Below are positions 1-12,700 of a stretch of DNA of 64,000 nt, one piece after another; positions within the stretch are counted from its first letter, which is position 1, and each line of letters opens with the position of its first letter. This DNA comes from Strongylocentrotus purpuratus (taxonomy: Eukaryota; Echinodermata; Echinoidea; Camarodonta; Strongylocentrotidae): contig NW_022145547.1 of assembly GCF_000002235.5 (NCBI RefSeq), positions 802,001 to 866,000 on the forward strand. Direction: 5' to 3'. The notes under the pieces are model-generated. The model was not told the DNA's origin and did no database searches. It saw only the letters and a list, made by a program, of their open reading frames with translations. The translations under genes were made by a program, and so were the position numbers.

Positions 1-471
1 GGCCAACCCCTAAAGAAAAGCGGCGGAGCCCGCAGTGATCGAGCAGAGATCGAGCAGTCACTGGCCGTATTTCTGGCGGAAATGCCCTTTTGAGCTCGCA
101 GAAAAGTCGGGCGGACTCCGTTTTGAATATGTGACGGCCCCTTAAGAACCCCTGGTCGAAGCATTGGTTCACCATTTTTAAAAATATATTTAAAAATACA
201 CTTTGTTTTTGGTGGGGAGGGGGATGTCTTTACTTTTTATATACTAAACTCTGATACGTCCACTGTGGGTTAAAGCATCTTTCTGTGAGCATTTTAATGA
301 AAGATTCAGACTAGCTCCTAGGTAATTTCACGTTTAGCTTAGGCCCTATGGTGAATGCTGTTAAAGATTACTCCCCTCATTCAGGGCCGGAAGCCTAAAT
401 TATAGTCTATGTAGTCCACTGAGATGTGCATGCTATTAAATCTATTATTGACTATTGTAATGTTTTTCTAG
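1..471. other. Presumed intron upstream of the first visible exon
   Basis: No coding exon is recognised here. The first 160 bases are GC-richer than the rest and look like part of an interspersed repeat. The acceptor ending at 471 needs one base from an earlier exon (phase 1), so the start codon and signal-peptide exon of gene 1 must lie to the left of the window. Confidence 0.6.
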
Positions 472-786
472 GATACATCGTAGACCTGACATTAGTGACC
501 AATCACCCCCTCCTGGATCCTCCCAACACACGTGATCAATATATCGGTGCTTACCTAGGTCAGAAAGATGCAAGCATCAGAGACTGTATTACGTTTCATC
601 GAATTATCCGGACCGGCGATACTACAAATCTCCCAAACTATATCAACATAGTAAACGAAGGTCAACGTATAAGAAAGCTAATATTCGAACAGTCCAATCA
701 AACCAAGGCATCAGGAGCATTCCATACAGCTTTCGAATATGAAGGAACCACACGTAATACTTCAACTGTTGTCTTGATGCACAATG
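472..786 (+). CDS. Gene 1 exon: Tie2-type N-terminal Ig-like domain
   Basis: Reads GYIVDLTLVTNHPLLDP... and ends ...SGAFHTAFEYEGTTRNT... before a GTGAGT donor. From memory it aligns with the start (MDLILINSLPLVSD) and end (NGAYFCEGRVRGEA) of human TIE2 Ig domain 1, the Ig_Tie2_1 family. Phase 1 at both ends, 315 bases. This Ig type is almost restricted to Tie receptors, so it is the most telling module of the gene. Confidence 0.75.
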
Positions 787-3700
787 GTGAGTACACATAT
801 TTGTGAAATCCGTCCAGTTTTGGGCCACTGGAGGTATTATGTAACTTGTTTACTGGGTCTGTAGTCGGCCTTGTATATATCTCGTTGGTGTCGTTATTTT
901 GAGTTTCTTGGAACGTAATATCAGCATGCGCAGCCAACTGAGGGCCACCTTTTTCAGAAAAAAATTAACACAGGGACCAGATTTATTTACCTCTGGACGT
1001 TCCTTATTATTTTGAAACATAAAACTGGTAGTACCAGTCTAAAGAAAAACACATTCTCTAAAACTGGAAATAATTTCAAGAAGACCTTTGAACTTTTAAA
1101 ATGAACACGAGATGCATTTTCTGAGCAATTTTCCTCATTTCCTGACTTCATGTGATATGGTCTTCCATGTCTTAGGGTAGCCTTGTTAATTGTGATATTG
1201 TTTTTCCCGATGGCCTGTAATCACACACACACACTTTAGCCGGGCAACCATCGTAATAAGGGCCAGAAGCATTGAAGGATTAATTCTCACCGGTCCGGTT
1301 TGATACCCATTTGTTTCATAGTGGGGAGAGTGGCTAATGTAGATTAATATCTTGCCAAAGGAAAGTATTGCCGTAACAGAGATTCGAATCCATACCATGT
1401 ACTTCAGTTACTTTATTAGTAGAATACGACATCTTCAATATAATGATTGACTTAAATAATCGCCAAATGTACATGTAAGTCTATACAGACATTTTAAATA
1501 ATACTCGAGCAAGCGTATATCTGCATATGTATAAAAGACCCCACTCGTATGCTTACAAATTGGTAGGCCTATACAGATCAAACAGATCTTTCACTGACTT
1601 CAGAATTTTCCCATACAATGATTAACTTTTTTCAGAAGAAATTTTCCCCAAAGCTGCTTTTGCACTTCATGACCATTTTTTGTACTGGCATATTATTCCC
1701 ATTTACTTTACAGCGACAATCTTGCCTGAACAGACAACGTTGACTGTCCATGAGGGGGAAGATGTTACACTCGATGTTGTCACCAATGTAGATGACTTCC
1801 GGTGGCGGTTTAATGGAGATGTTGTACCGGACAGTAGAAGAAAGCAGAGTCTTACCTTGGAGAACGTGCAGCTAAACCAAGCTGGGGTATATAAGTGTTT
1901 TGTAGTTGGAAACCGATGGGATGCAGGAAATGCAATACTCCTTCTTCATGTCGTCAGTAAGTTGACAGTTTACTATCCGTACATGTATCTAAAGCATCTT
2001 TATATTCAAACATCGTTGAAATTGTCTATAATTCTGTTGCCAGCAAAATATCAGTGAAATGAAAATTGAATATTGACAATGGTTATCTTTTTATTGTGTT
2101 AGGGGGATGTATAGATAGAAAGTTAGAATGCAGGCATGTCAATGCATATTGGCATATCGGTTATTTACTTCTGATATTGTTTAGATGCTGGATTCTTATC
2201 CACTTTGAAATACTAATACTGTTTACTTCAAACAGAATGCCCAGCTTATCGTTGGGGATCCGAATGTGAACATACCTGTAATGAGTGTCTCAATGGAGGC
2301 AAGTGCGATGTAGACTCAGGAGAGTGTGTATGTCCTCCTGGTTTCAACGGGACAACATGTGAACACGGTAGGTTTTACACTTTGGGTCCTCTGCGCGTCG
2401 AGACACTGGCATAGACATACTTGTTGAACAAGTTGGGGCGAGGGGGGGGGGGACAGACGGACACAACAAGCAAAGAGTCACATACTTACAAACACACACA
2501 CACACGCGTGCACACACAAGCGCACTCATAAAGAGTATAAGTTCCATGGATGACCCTTTTTTCAAAGTGGATGAATGAATTCCCCCCACACACACACACC
2601 CTGACTACCCATATGTCTCGACACCAAGCTTCCGAAGCGAAATGTTATATCATTTTTTAGTTTACACAATTTATTTGTACACATGCCAAACTATTTTTTT
2701 TTGTCTTGGATTCAGCTCAATATTTGTTTGATGTGAATGAAAACAATGATTTCATGTAAAATACATGCTTGAAATAAGGTTCAATCTGTAATACTCTTCT
2801 AATATATAGTAATGAACATAACAACATCATCTTTCATTGATCAGATTCAATCGATGAAACCCTTGGTTAAGAAAACAGCATTGTTTCATCGGCAAGTTCG
2901 TACATTTTTATCTTTCAATACCTAAAACTCTTTTCAATAAAGCTATCTCTCGAATCAGAATCAAATCAACTCAATGTCGATAGAATAATACTAGAAACTC
3001 TATCGTGAAAGCATTTCTATCCATATCTCTTTATCATAAGTACTGGGCAGCAACCGGTTCGGACAGGATGGCAGCTTTTCTTGTGATTCCTCAGGAGATG
3101 ATCACAGTCCAGGATGTCGGGGTAAACTTTTTTGCCTACCAGACCCCTTTGGATGCACCTGTGCAGCAGGATTCATGGGAATCAATTGTACAACAGGTAC
3201 TTATAATCATGTAAATCAAATTATAGAATCATTCCTGAGCGAATATGTATATTATAAGAGAGCTCAAAAATACATAATCTTAAAGGAGAATGTGATATAA
3301 CATACGTGTGTAAATATGGATTACTCATAAATGTACATGTACATGTATACTACAAAAGTTCTTCACATGTCTCTTCCGGCAAATAATTGTGTCTTTCATG
3401 AGAGGGGTTTTTACACTACAACGCTTAAAATATTAGATATTCTCTGGCGTAAGTGAAGGTAACGAGAAAAGATATTAAAGAAACAAAATCAACCCTGACG
3501 CAGCTTTCATTTTTAGTGCCGGCAAAATTAAAATACGAAAGATATGAGTGAAGAAGAAGGTATATCTATATTTGCAGTATTGAATGGGTTAAACCATACG
3601 ATTTTCAAGACTGAAAGAGAGGCTGGCCTATGTGCGAGCTTGCAACTCGTGTGAAGGGAAGAAGTATTTGTCTACATAGAAATGCTTTTCAAATGACAAT

Positions 3701-6700
3701 TAGTGTTCTTATCATGACATTTCAGCACGGTTCAATTTGTTCCGCTTTTGAATTTTGGATACCTGAACTTAAAATAAGCACAGTATATCCTGAACAATGT
3801 AATTCAATAGTAATGTTAAGTGTGTATCAAGGAGCATGGTTACATATAACCATGAACTAGATACCTCTTTGAGGTGGACAGAGATTCCACAATGGGATAT
3901 ACTCTGCCATTGGAAACATGAGATTTGTTATCTTTTAACGAGTGGTGCTTGGGTTGAAAGTGAAAGTGTTTTAGTTTTTATTATTCTGTCATCATGAAAC
4001 TGAAAACAAATATTTATATTCTTTTCCAAGGGATATTAATTCCTTTATCCGTGTTTTGAAAAGCGAAAATAAAATGACGTTTTATCGTATAGTCAAAATG
4101 GTTGTACCTTTCTTCTATAAATAAGGAAGAGCTGGAAAGCCATGGACTCTTTTCCGTAGAAAGATTTTGAAGTAGCCATTAATGTGCAAGCACGTAGCCC
4201 TTTAAAAATGTGCTCGATAAGAAGGAACGAAAACTGAATTGACAATTTTCCACATTATAAAGGATGACGCTTCCTCATCCAACTTTCTGGCAAGGAGCCA
4301 CAAAAATCTGTTCAATATAAGCATTTTCCTAGCCAAGTTCTGTAAAGGCACAATGTTGCATTACTAAAACAACATACATGTACAAAAGTTCTTTGCTTTA
4401 AAACCCATGTACTATAAACTTTATTGATTCTATTTAAATCCTTCAAAGCGGCCCCATTTCAATTAAATAGGTATTTAAAAAAAGCCTATTCTACAATAAC
4501 AAGTAGAAACTTGCATATCAAAAATATTTAGGTACTTTATTCGAAACTGTACCGAATTTAAGTGTTTATTTAAAAATGATTGAAATCGATCTTTCTATAA
4601 TTATCACTACATATATCGAACTATCAAAGACGTTCTAATGCACTTGTGGGTGGGAGCGTATCGAGAAAAAAATACCCCGAACCAGCTGATACAAATCTAC
4701 CAAGAATTCAAAACGCACCCTAGATACCTCATTGACTCATTTATTTCGGATTTGTTTGAATTCATTCTCGAAATTTGATATGAAGGCAACAATTGCATTA
4801 ATGTAGGATTGGGTTCTTGGTCCTGCTCCTCAATGTGAAATTGTGATGTTTCAAAAGCACATTTGGCCTACCTCATAATGATGTTCCTTATGTTCTATTA
4901 CTTATCAATTCCCATGATTTTGTTAAAGAATGTAACCCAGGAACGTATGGAGCAAATTGTTTGCAAGAGTGCCACTGCTCTCCACGTAACATCTGTACCA
5001 AGGATACAGGAGAATGCATTGATGGGACTGCGTGTCATGAAGGCTGGACTGGTGTCAACTGTCAAGGTGATTTTTATTTTTCCGAATTTTTAATTTTTTT
5101 TCTTCTCAGTTTTCATAGTATTTTTTTTTTAAATTTTGATTTATTTAATATACAATATTATCACAGAATAAACATATCACGATTGAAGAGCCAAAATTCA
5201 TTTATTGCACTTGTCAAAGCAAGGGGTAAAGACACATAAGCGCATTTTTTTGATTAAACAGATTATTAGTTTTAGCTAATTTGTGGCTAGATTTGCAGTT
5301 AGTTATCGTTTGAAATGCATTCCCTGCTTTTGTCTATTATGCTGAGTTGAACAATAAAATTAGTTCTCCTATCTAGTATAACGATTAAGATTTCCGCACA
5401 TTAATTGTTAGACGAACTGCAAGTAGTTCTATGATATTCTCAAGTACGGGCTCTCCAGTTAAAAGCTATATTTCAAAAGCATCATAATATTTTGAACACT
5501 TATTGATTTTTCCCATAGTGGTAAATTTGAACCCTGCCGTGTGTAGGCAAGATGTGTTGATTGGATGATAGGACGAGTGTATTTGTATACAATGCTTAAT
5601 AGTTTCCTTCTTTATTATCGATTTACTTTTCTTTACAGTTCGAAGTTCCCCCATTCAGGACGTTGACGGTGATACACGTAAGATATTAAACATGGGATCA
5701 TAGATTAACATAAGAATAAAGGCGTGTTAAGATATGAAGCAGAAAACATCAGCGCCTTGATTGTTTTATATAACGTGTAAATGAATCTCGTTTGCGAGAA
5801 ACAAATATTATTAATAATACAAATAATATATATTTGTAAATACTACTTCTAATACTACTACGACTATTACTTCCTCTACTGATATTACTGATAGTGATAG
5901 TAAAACTAATAGTAAAACTAATAGGCATTTGTACTGCGCCATCTATCTATAACTTCTATTCTGAGGCGCCCTTCTATCAAACATCCGAACTTTCCTAATC
6001 TCACGTAAGGCAAGTCAAGATGTTCCTGTAATAGATGCTCCAGTCTACGAACTCAACGTCGCATCAGTTTCCACAGATGTCTCCAAAAACCTTTCAAACT
6101 TGAAATATTACGCATCTTATAACATCACCATCATATTTGTAAATACAAGGTCTTAAAATGTTGATGGCCTCATAGAACTTTTTTTAAATTCAACTTTCTT
6201 CCAATTCTTTTTATACTCAAAACACGTCTACCTAATTTGCATATTACAAGTTCCGTTATTTCAAACTTATTTCCAGGACCCGCAAGTGTAGGTGCCTTAC
6301 AAATGTCATCTTTAACCACACAAATTGAAGTGAGCTGGGAACTGTCATCTAGTCTATGCTCCCCTGACTACTATATCATACGCTACAGTCTCTATCAGAA
6401 GCTTGCCTGCCAATCACCAGAAACCACCCCAACAGAGTTTGAAGTGAACACCAACGCCAAACAATTCAATAATCTAGTGGAGTTGGAGCCTTACTCGCGA
6501 TACAAGATCACAGTTACAGCTGTAAATGGTGCCGGGCAGAGTGAACTCACGATCGGCTATTCAGATACCAGGCCAGGACGTAAGTAATGAACTAATAAGC
6601 AAAATATCCTTTCCCCATAACAGTTTTAAGAAATGTACAAGGTGATGTATTATGTTATCCGTGTTGTCATTAAGCATATTGGATATAATATAAAGGAACA

Positions 6701-9700
6701 AAGTTGTTATTGGTCCAAAGCTCGTCACGTATTTTCGATTGCGAGTATCGTAATAAAAATATTTCCCTCCCGCTCATGAAAATATACCCCCTTGCTAAAA
6801 TATAAGTCCAAATAATACTATATCATATACCTTACCAGTCAAAATCCGTATAAGATTCCATGCATATTATACGCATTGATTTGAAGAATAAAATATTCAC
6901 GAATTTTGCTTTATTTAAATTTTGAATGGTACAGAATTGTTGCGATGTAAATCCCCTTCACCCTTCACGCTAGCCTTACTATTTTAGCGAATAACACGTC
7001 AAGTTTAAACGGATTAGGTACAGACCTTCTCTTATATTTCTGCTTCACTTTAGCACCGTCCAACATTACAAATGTCAGGGTTAATCCAGAAAGAACGTCT
7101 CCAACACGATTAGGATTCACCTGGCAACCTTTCAACTGTAGAAATGTGAATGGAGTCTTCTGGTACTACTTTACAAGAATCTACAAGGATGGTGATAGAA
7201 GTAATACACCGGCTGAGACTACATACTTGGAAGGTGACTTTTCAGACACATCAATAGAGTTCAATGCTCTTGAAGCATGCACGGTGTATGAACTGAGTAT
7301 CAATGCCGGAAACCGTGATGTGTCAACTCTTGGAAATGCGTCTTATGCTATCGGTGTAACAGGAGTTACTTGTAAGTGTCAAATAATACGAAGTAAATAC
7401 ATGTTATAACCACCCGTATTCCATATTACCCTGGTTTGTGTACGCACTCTAAATATATGAATTTCGTTCAAAAACTGCGTAGTGAAAGATCGACATTTTT
7501 ATCGTGATACCAAGGTTTCTTTACAACTAGGGTATAGTATACACTGTCGCTCATAAAGTTGGAATATTTTTTTGTTTTACCCCAATTTATGGAATTATTT
7601 CAAAAATGATTTAAAAATAATAGATCTAGATAATAGTATACATTCTCAGATTTTATTGAATAATAATTTGACAATGTGTGTTTTGCATGACTGCTAAAGC
7701 ATGTGTATGCTACTATGCTTATCAACTAGGGGACCTACGCCCTTAAGTCATAAATGACAGTAACGAGGATTAATGCCCCACAAAAGGGCACTAATATAGC
7801 ACATCGGCACGGTTTTGATCCCGGGGCCTCACAGTTGCTTTGTCACTGAACCATGACTGTACGCAGCGGGGGCTAGGGTAGGGGACAGTTTCCAAATGCA
7901 ATAAATTTTCCATAATTTATTGCATTTTACCCCGGTTCCCAACATAAAAAAATCATCTGTGTGCCCATGCCTTGAGCCATAATGCATGTTATGTTTATTG
8001 GTCGGTGTAATGTTACTCTTTTAGAATACAAGCCGCTCTCCTAAGATTTACGCTATTTCGCAAGATTAAAAAATGAAAATATTCTCTCTATTTGTTTTGA
8101 ATATAGTCACAAGTGCATCCGCTTATGCAACTGGGAATCAACTGAGAGTTCTTTGGAGTGTTCCGTCTCAATGCCATGTGGATTACTACAGGGTATCATA
8201 TCAACTCATGTCACGTAAGGCATGTCAAGATGTTCCTGTAATAGATGCTCCAGTCTACGAACTCAACGTCACATCAAGTACCACATATGTCTCTGAATAC
8301 CTTTCAGACTTGGAATATTACGCAACTTATAGCATCTCCATCATAGCTGTGATAAGGAGAGCGGAGAGTCTACCTATGAATGTTAGCGGAGACACACGAA
8401 ATGGAGGTATGTAAACAATTTTGCTAATACTAGCGTTGGCAGGCGCGCCGGAAGCAGTTTGGGATTGGGAGGGGAGGGGGGGGGGGCAGAAGAAAAATCT
8501 GCATCACCACCACTCTTACGCGTTGCATGCAGGCCCCGTCGAACGTTTTTCAAAGTGGATTATTAACGATCAGGCAGAGCGTAAATTGGCGTGAGGTCCA
8601 AGGGCTGAGCCTCCAGGAGCTCAGGGTTTTTTAGGCATTAAAATTATGGTCAGATGAGCATACAGGGGACCGCCTTAGGGCCCTTGGTGGGGTCCGGGGC
8701 AGAGCCCCCGTAAGCTCTGGGGTTTTCGGCATTTAATTACGGTCAGATGAGCATCCAGGGCCCCGCCTTAGGGCCCTTGGTGGGGTCCAGAGGGCAGAGC
8801 CCCCGGAAGCTCGGGGGTTTTAGGTATTTAATTACGGTCAGATGAATATACAGGGTACCGCCTTAGGGCCCTTGGTGGGGTCCGGGAGCGGAGCCCCCAT
8901 AAGCTCTGGGGTTTCAGGCATTTTATTACGGTCAGATGAGCTATTTTGATAACCTTAATTTGTGACATGGGCAGGTCACTTATATTTTCTCTCTCTCTTT
9001 CTTTCTTTTTCTCTGTAACAAACTTTTTTAAAAAGTGATGGGGGCTCGAGCCCCCGAGCCCGGCAATTCTGCAGACCCTGACATAAAGGCTTCTAAATAA
9101 GCATATTTTTCACTCGATTGTAATTTTGGGAATTTCTAATTTTCCAACAAACGCATGAAAAGGTATGACTTACAAACAAATTGAGAAAAAATACCGGAAA
9201 ATCATGTAATTTCAGCAACATTTGTAAATCACTGGTATCGAATACAAAATAACGCCCCCCCCATCAGTACGCCAGCGATCAGGGGCTCATGAGCTTCTCA
9301 CCCCTATAACCAAAAACAGACACGCTTTCCCATTCTCTCACAATATGTCCACGATATGCGCGTATCGCTATTATAAAAACCTCCATTGATAAATATAGGT
9401 AGCATGCGCAATGTTTAGGAAATTTAATTCCTGTTAACTTTCCTTTTCTTTGAATGGAATTTTATACGTCATTTAATTCAGGTTTTTATTATTGTTATGT
9501 CCTTTTGGGTTAAAAATACAAACCATCTTTACTCCTTTACTGCTTTTTTTTTTAGGGGGGGGGTGGGGGCGTGTTGGGGGGGGGGGCAAAAATGCGTTTT
9601 GCACCCCCCCCCACTTCCAGCGCCTATGCTTGAAGGGAGTGCAAAACACGCACAAGAGAAAGAGAAAGGGTATAAAGAGGAGATAAATATCATTATAATA

Positions 9701-12700
9701 TAAAGTCTTAATTTGCATAACAAATTTTCATAATAAATATTTTTCGTATTAAGGTTTCAAATGCAAAATGTTCTAAAGCTTGGTCGCCTTGCTCACCGCG
9801 TATGTTCCTTCAGGTCCCGGAATTTCGCGCTCTTCTCTTAAGGGTTCAAGTTTTATTTTAATGCAAATTATCATCAGCCCCTTTTAAAAATATAAGACAA
9901 AGGGCAAATGCAAAACCATTAAAAGTGATTTGTAATTGTTAAACATTTGAAAGAAATATTGTCACTTTCCGTGATGATTAATTATATTTTTTTATTTGGT
10001 AAAGTTAATTACATCCAATTTTCCTGTTTTCTATTTATGCTTTGGATTTATATCTACTTACATTTGCTATGTTGTTAATTAACTATTCAACACTGATTTT
10101 CTTCACAGACCCCTCTGCTATCGAATCAGTGTCTTACACCTCTACTGCCAGCGCCTTGCACTTAGTGTGGGAGGAACCTTCTTGTGAAAGCCTACACGGT
10201 GTTTTTAATCGCTACGAATACGAACTCTATGATACTACTGGTGGAGGGAGAACTGTCCAGGATCGAACGCCCATACGAGGAAACAATGTTCAAATAACTG
10301 GTCTTGATGCTTGCACAGAATATCGCTTCAGGATAAGAGTAGTTACTACCCCACTGAGAAGGAGTGAATGGCATATGGAAATGGCAATGACTAATATATC
10401 AGGTTTGCTAAATGAGGTATAGGCCTAGCGCATAGAGACATACTGTGATATGCGGTATAATAATTTTAATTTTAATTCCGTTATACACATTGCACTATAG
10501 GCGATTGAAGAGTTATTGTTAATAATAGATAGTATGGGGGAACTGTATGTTTCAAATTCCATTTTAAATCGGTTTTTATATAGTCCATTTCTTGACGTTG
10601 CTCCAGAATAGGTAAATAGCTTTTACTGCTGTAAAGGCTTATAAAAAATACAAATCTAACATAAATTAGAAAAAATAAATTAATTGTAGTCAAAAGATAG
10701 AGATTAGATTTAGTGTAATCACAGTGTAATCAATTAGTTAATGGGAACTTGGATTAGCCCGAATGAAATGTTAATTCCTTCCTTTCTGTACATATATCAG
10801 CTCCTGGAATGCCAGTTATTACAGAGCTTACCCCGCATCAGGAAGACAGTGGCACTACTGGTCTAACAGTATCATGGCAACCTCCTTCCTCACCTCCATG
10901 CCAGCCTACACATTATGAAATCAAGTATTATGTGCTTCGAGGCGATATGTGTGAGGATACCCCGAGTGATCGTATAATGACTTCAGCAGGGACCGTCAAT
11001 GGTTCAACTTTCACCTTCAATGTCCTGGAGTTGCGTCCTAACTCTGAGTACAGGGTGTTCGTGAGAGGCAGAACCAGTAGCGGTTATGGCGATTCGGATT
11101 CCCACTCAGCTACTACAGGATATTCATGTTAGTATTGTGTGTGGGTGTATGTGTGTGTATGTGTATGGACGGGTGGGGTGTGTGTTTATGATGTGAGTAT
11201 GAGGGTGTGTGTGGGTGTCCCTCTGAATCAGCTGTAGGAGAAAACAGAGAGCTGACAGTACTGCTAGACCAATTTACAGCTCATGATCTACTTTATATGA
11301 CGCTAGACTTTAAGTCAGTACTTCTTAAACACATCTTTTTAATTAACTGTAAATCGAAGCATATCAGGAGCTCTCGTAGCGCAGTAGAATACATACTTAA
11401 TGTTGGATAGTTTCTGCGCTCTATAAATGCATTATTATTATCATTATTATTATTTATCTGACTAGTTTGAATACAAGGGGAACCATAATCCTAACTCAGT
11501 TGAACGAATATACTTTGAATAAGACCTTGCAAAATATCATTGGAGAATATGTTATATGAAATGAGCTGGCCTGGAAGTTCAGTTATGAAAAGGTATACTA
11601 CAGGGGGGATTAGAGAATGTTTACGAAGACAAAATGTAGATTAGCTGTAAGGAAATGTAGATGAAGTACAAATTGAAGAATAAGAAATATGAATGAGTAT
11701 GAGTTTTCCTCCTCTATTTTACAGATCCTACTGGTCCTCCAACTAGAAGCCAGTCAGCTTACACGAAGAAACGCAGTATTGTCTTCTATTGGGAAAAACC
11801 AGAATGCGGTTATCGGAATGGACCAATTTCAAGCTACGAAGTTATTCTCTCCAATTCTACAGGTAACCTAAAGATGAAATAGGGTGAAATAAGGTGGAAT
11901 CCCAGAGATTGCTTGTTTGAAAGTAAAGTTTAAAATTCTATCTAAAAGGGTATCTGCCCTTGACATCATTCCTGGTAGTGCTTCTACAATTCATTAAATA
12001 CATATAAATTGTACTCATTTCGCGTGTAAGAATGATAAAGAATTTCAAGGTAAAACCTTGACAGCATGGATCTCCTAGCTTGCTATTGCTGAATGAAAAT
12101 ATGTTCTAACAATGAATAACACCAAATAGATAAATATATTTGTTTATTATAAGCGCCAATCAATTTATTTATTTGCAATTATTTTTGGAAATAATAATAA
12201 TAATAATAATAATGATACTAATTACATTTATAGGGCGCCTTATACGTGCGTTTCTAAGCGCATTGTCTAACTCAGTATAATCATTCAACCTAAGCGGATA
12301 GGTCATATTACGGACTAATATTTTGCAATTTTTAAAGTATGAAATAATTATGCCCACCGTTTTCTTTTGGATACCGTTAGGATATTCTGAACGCAGAATC
12401 TCGATTAATGAGTATTGAAGTATTGCTGTAAGCTAGAGGATGTTTTTGTCGGTGATGTGGATAAAAATAGTTAGAAAAAATATTGACTTAAGTTCAAACA
12501 TTGATCAAATGATCACGACCGGCATAAGCAAATAAGATGTAGTATTTAATATTGTCTTGCATCATGATTATGTTTTAATTTAGTCCGTCAATCATAGATG
12601 TAGAAAAATCTGCGCCACATTTTCAAATTAATGGTTTCCATTGTTCTATTCCAGGGGCATCATTTCGAGATTTCTTTAAAAAAAAACAATCAGTCTAGCT

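Noticed and set aside
472-5066. A complete Tie receptor tyrosine kinase gene
   Set aside because: No kinase-domain exon (HRD, DFG or similar) is visible anywhere in the window; the exons lead into an adhesion GPCR.
8073-8106. An ATG with hydrophobic stretch MKIFSLFVLN as a signal peptide of a separate gene
   Set aside because: Tempting, and kept in both copies, but the intron there is conserved throughout, a TATAG acceptor in the right phase follows, and neighbouring FN3 exons continue on both sides.
9473-9723. Overlapping Gly- and Pro-rich ORFs
   Set aside because: Homopolymer artefacts inside an intron; the equivalent gene 2 stretch has changed run lengths.
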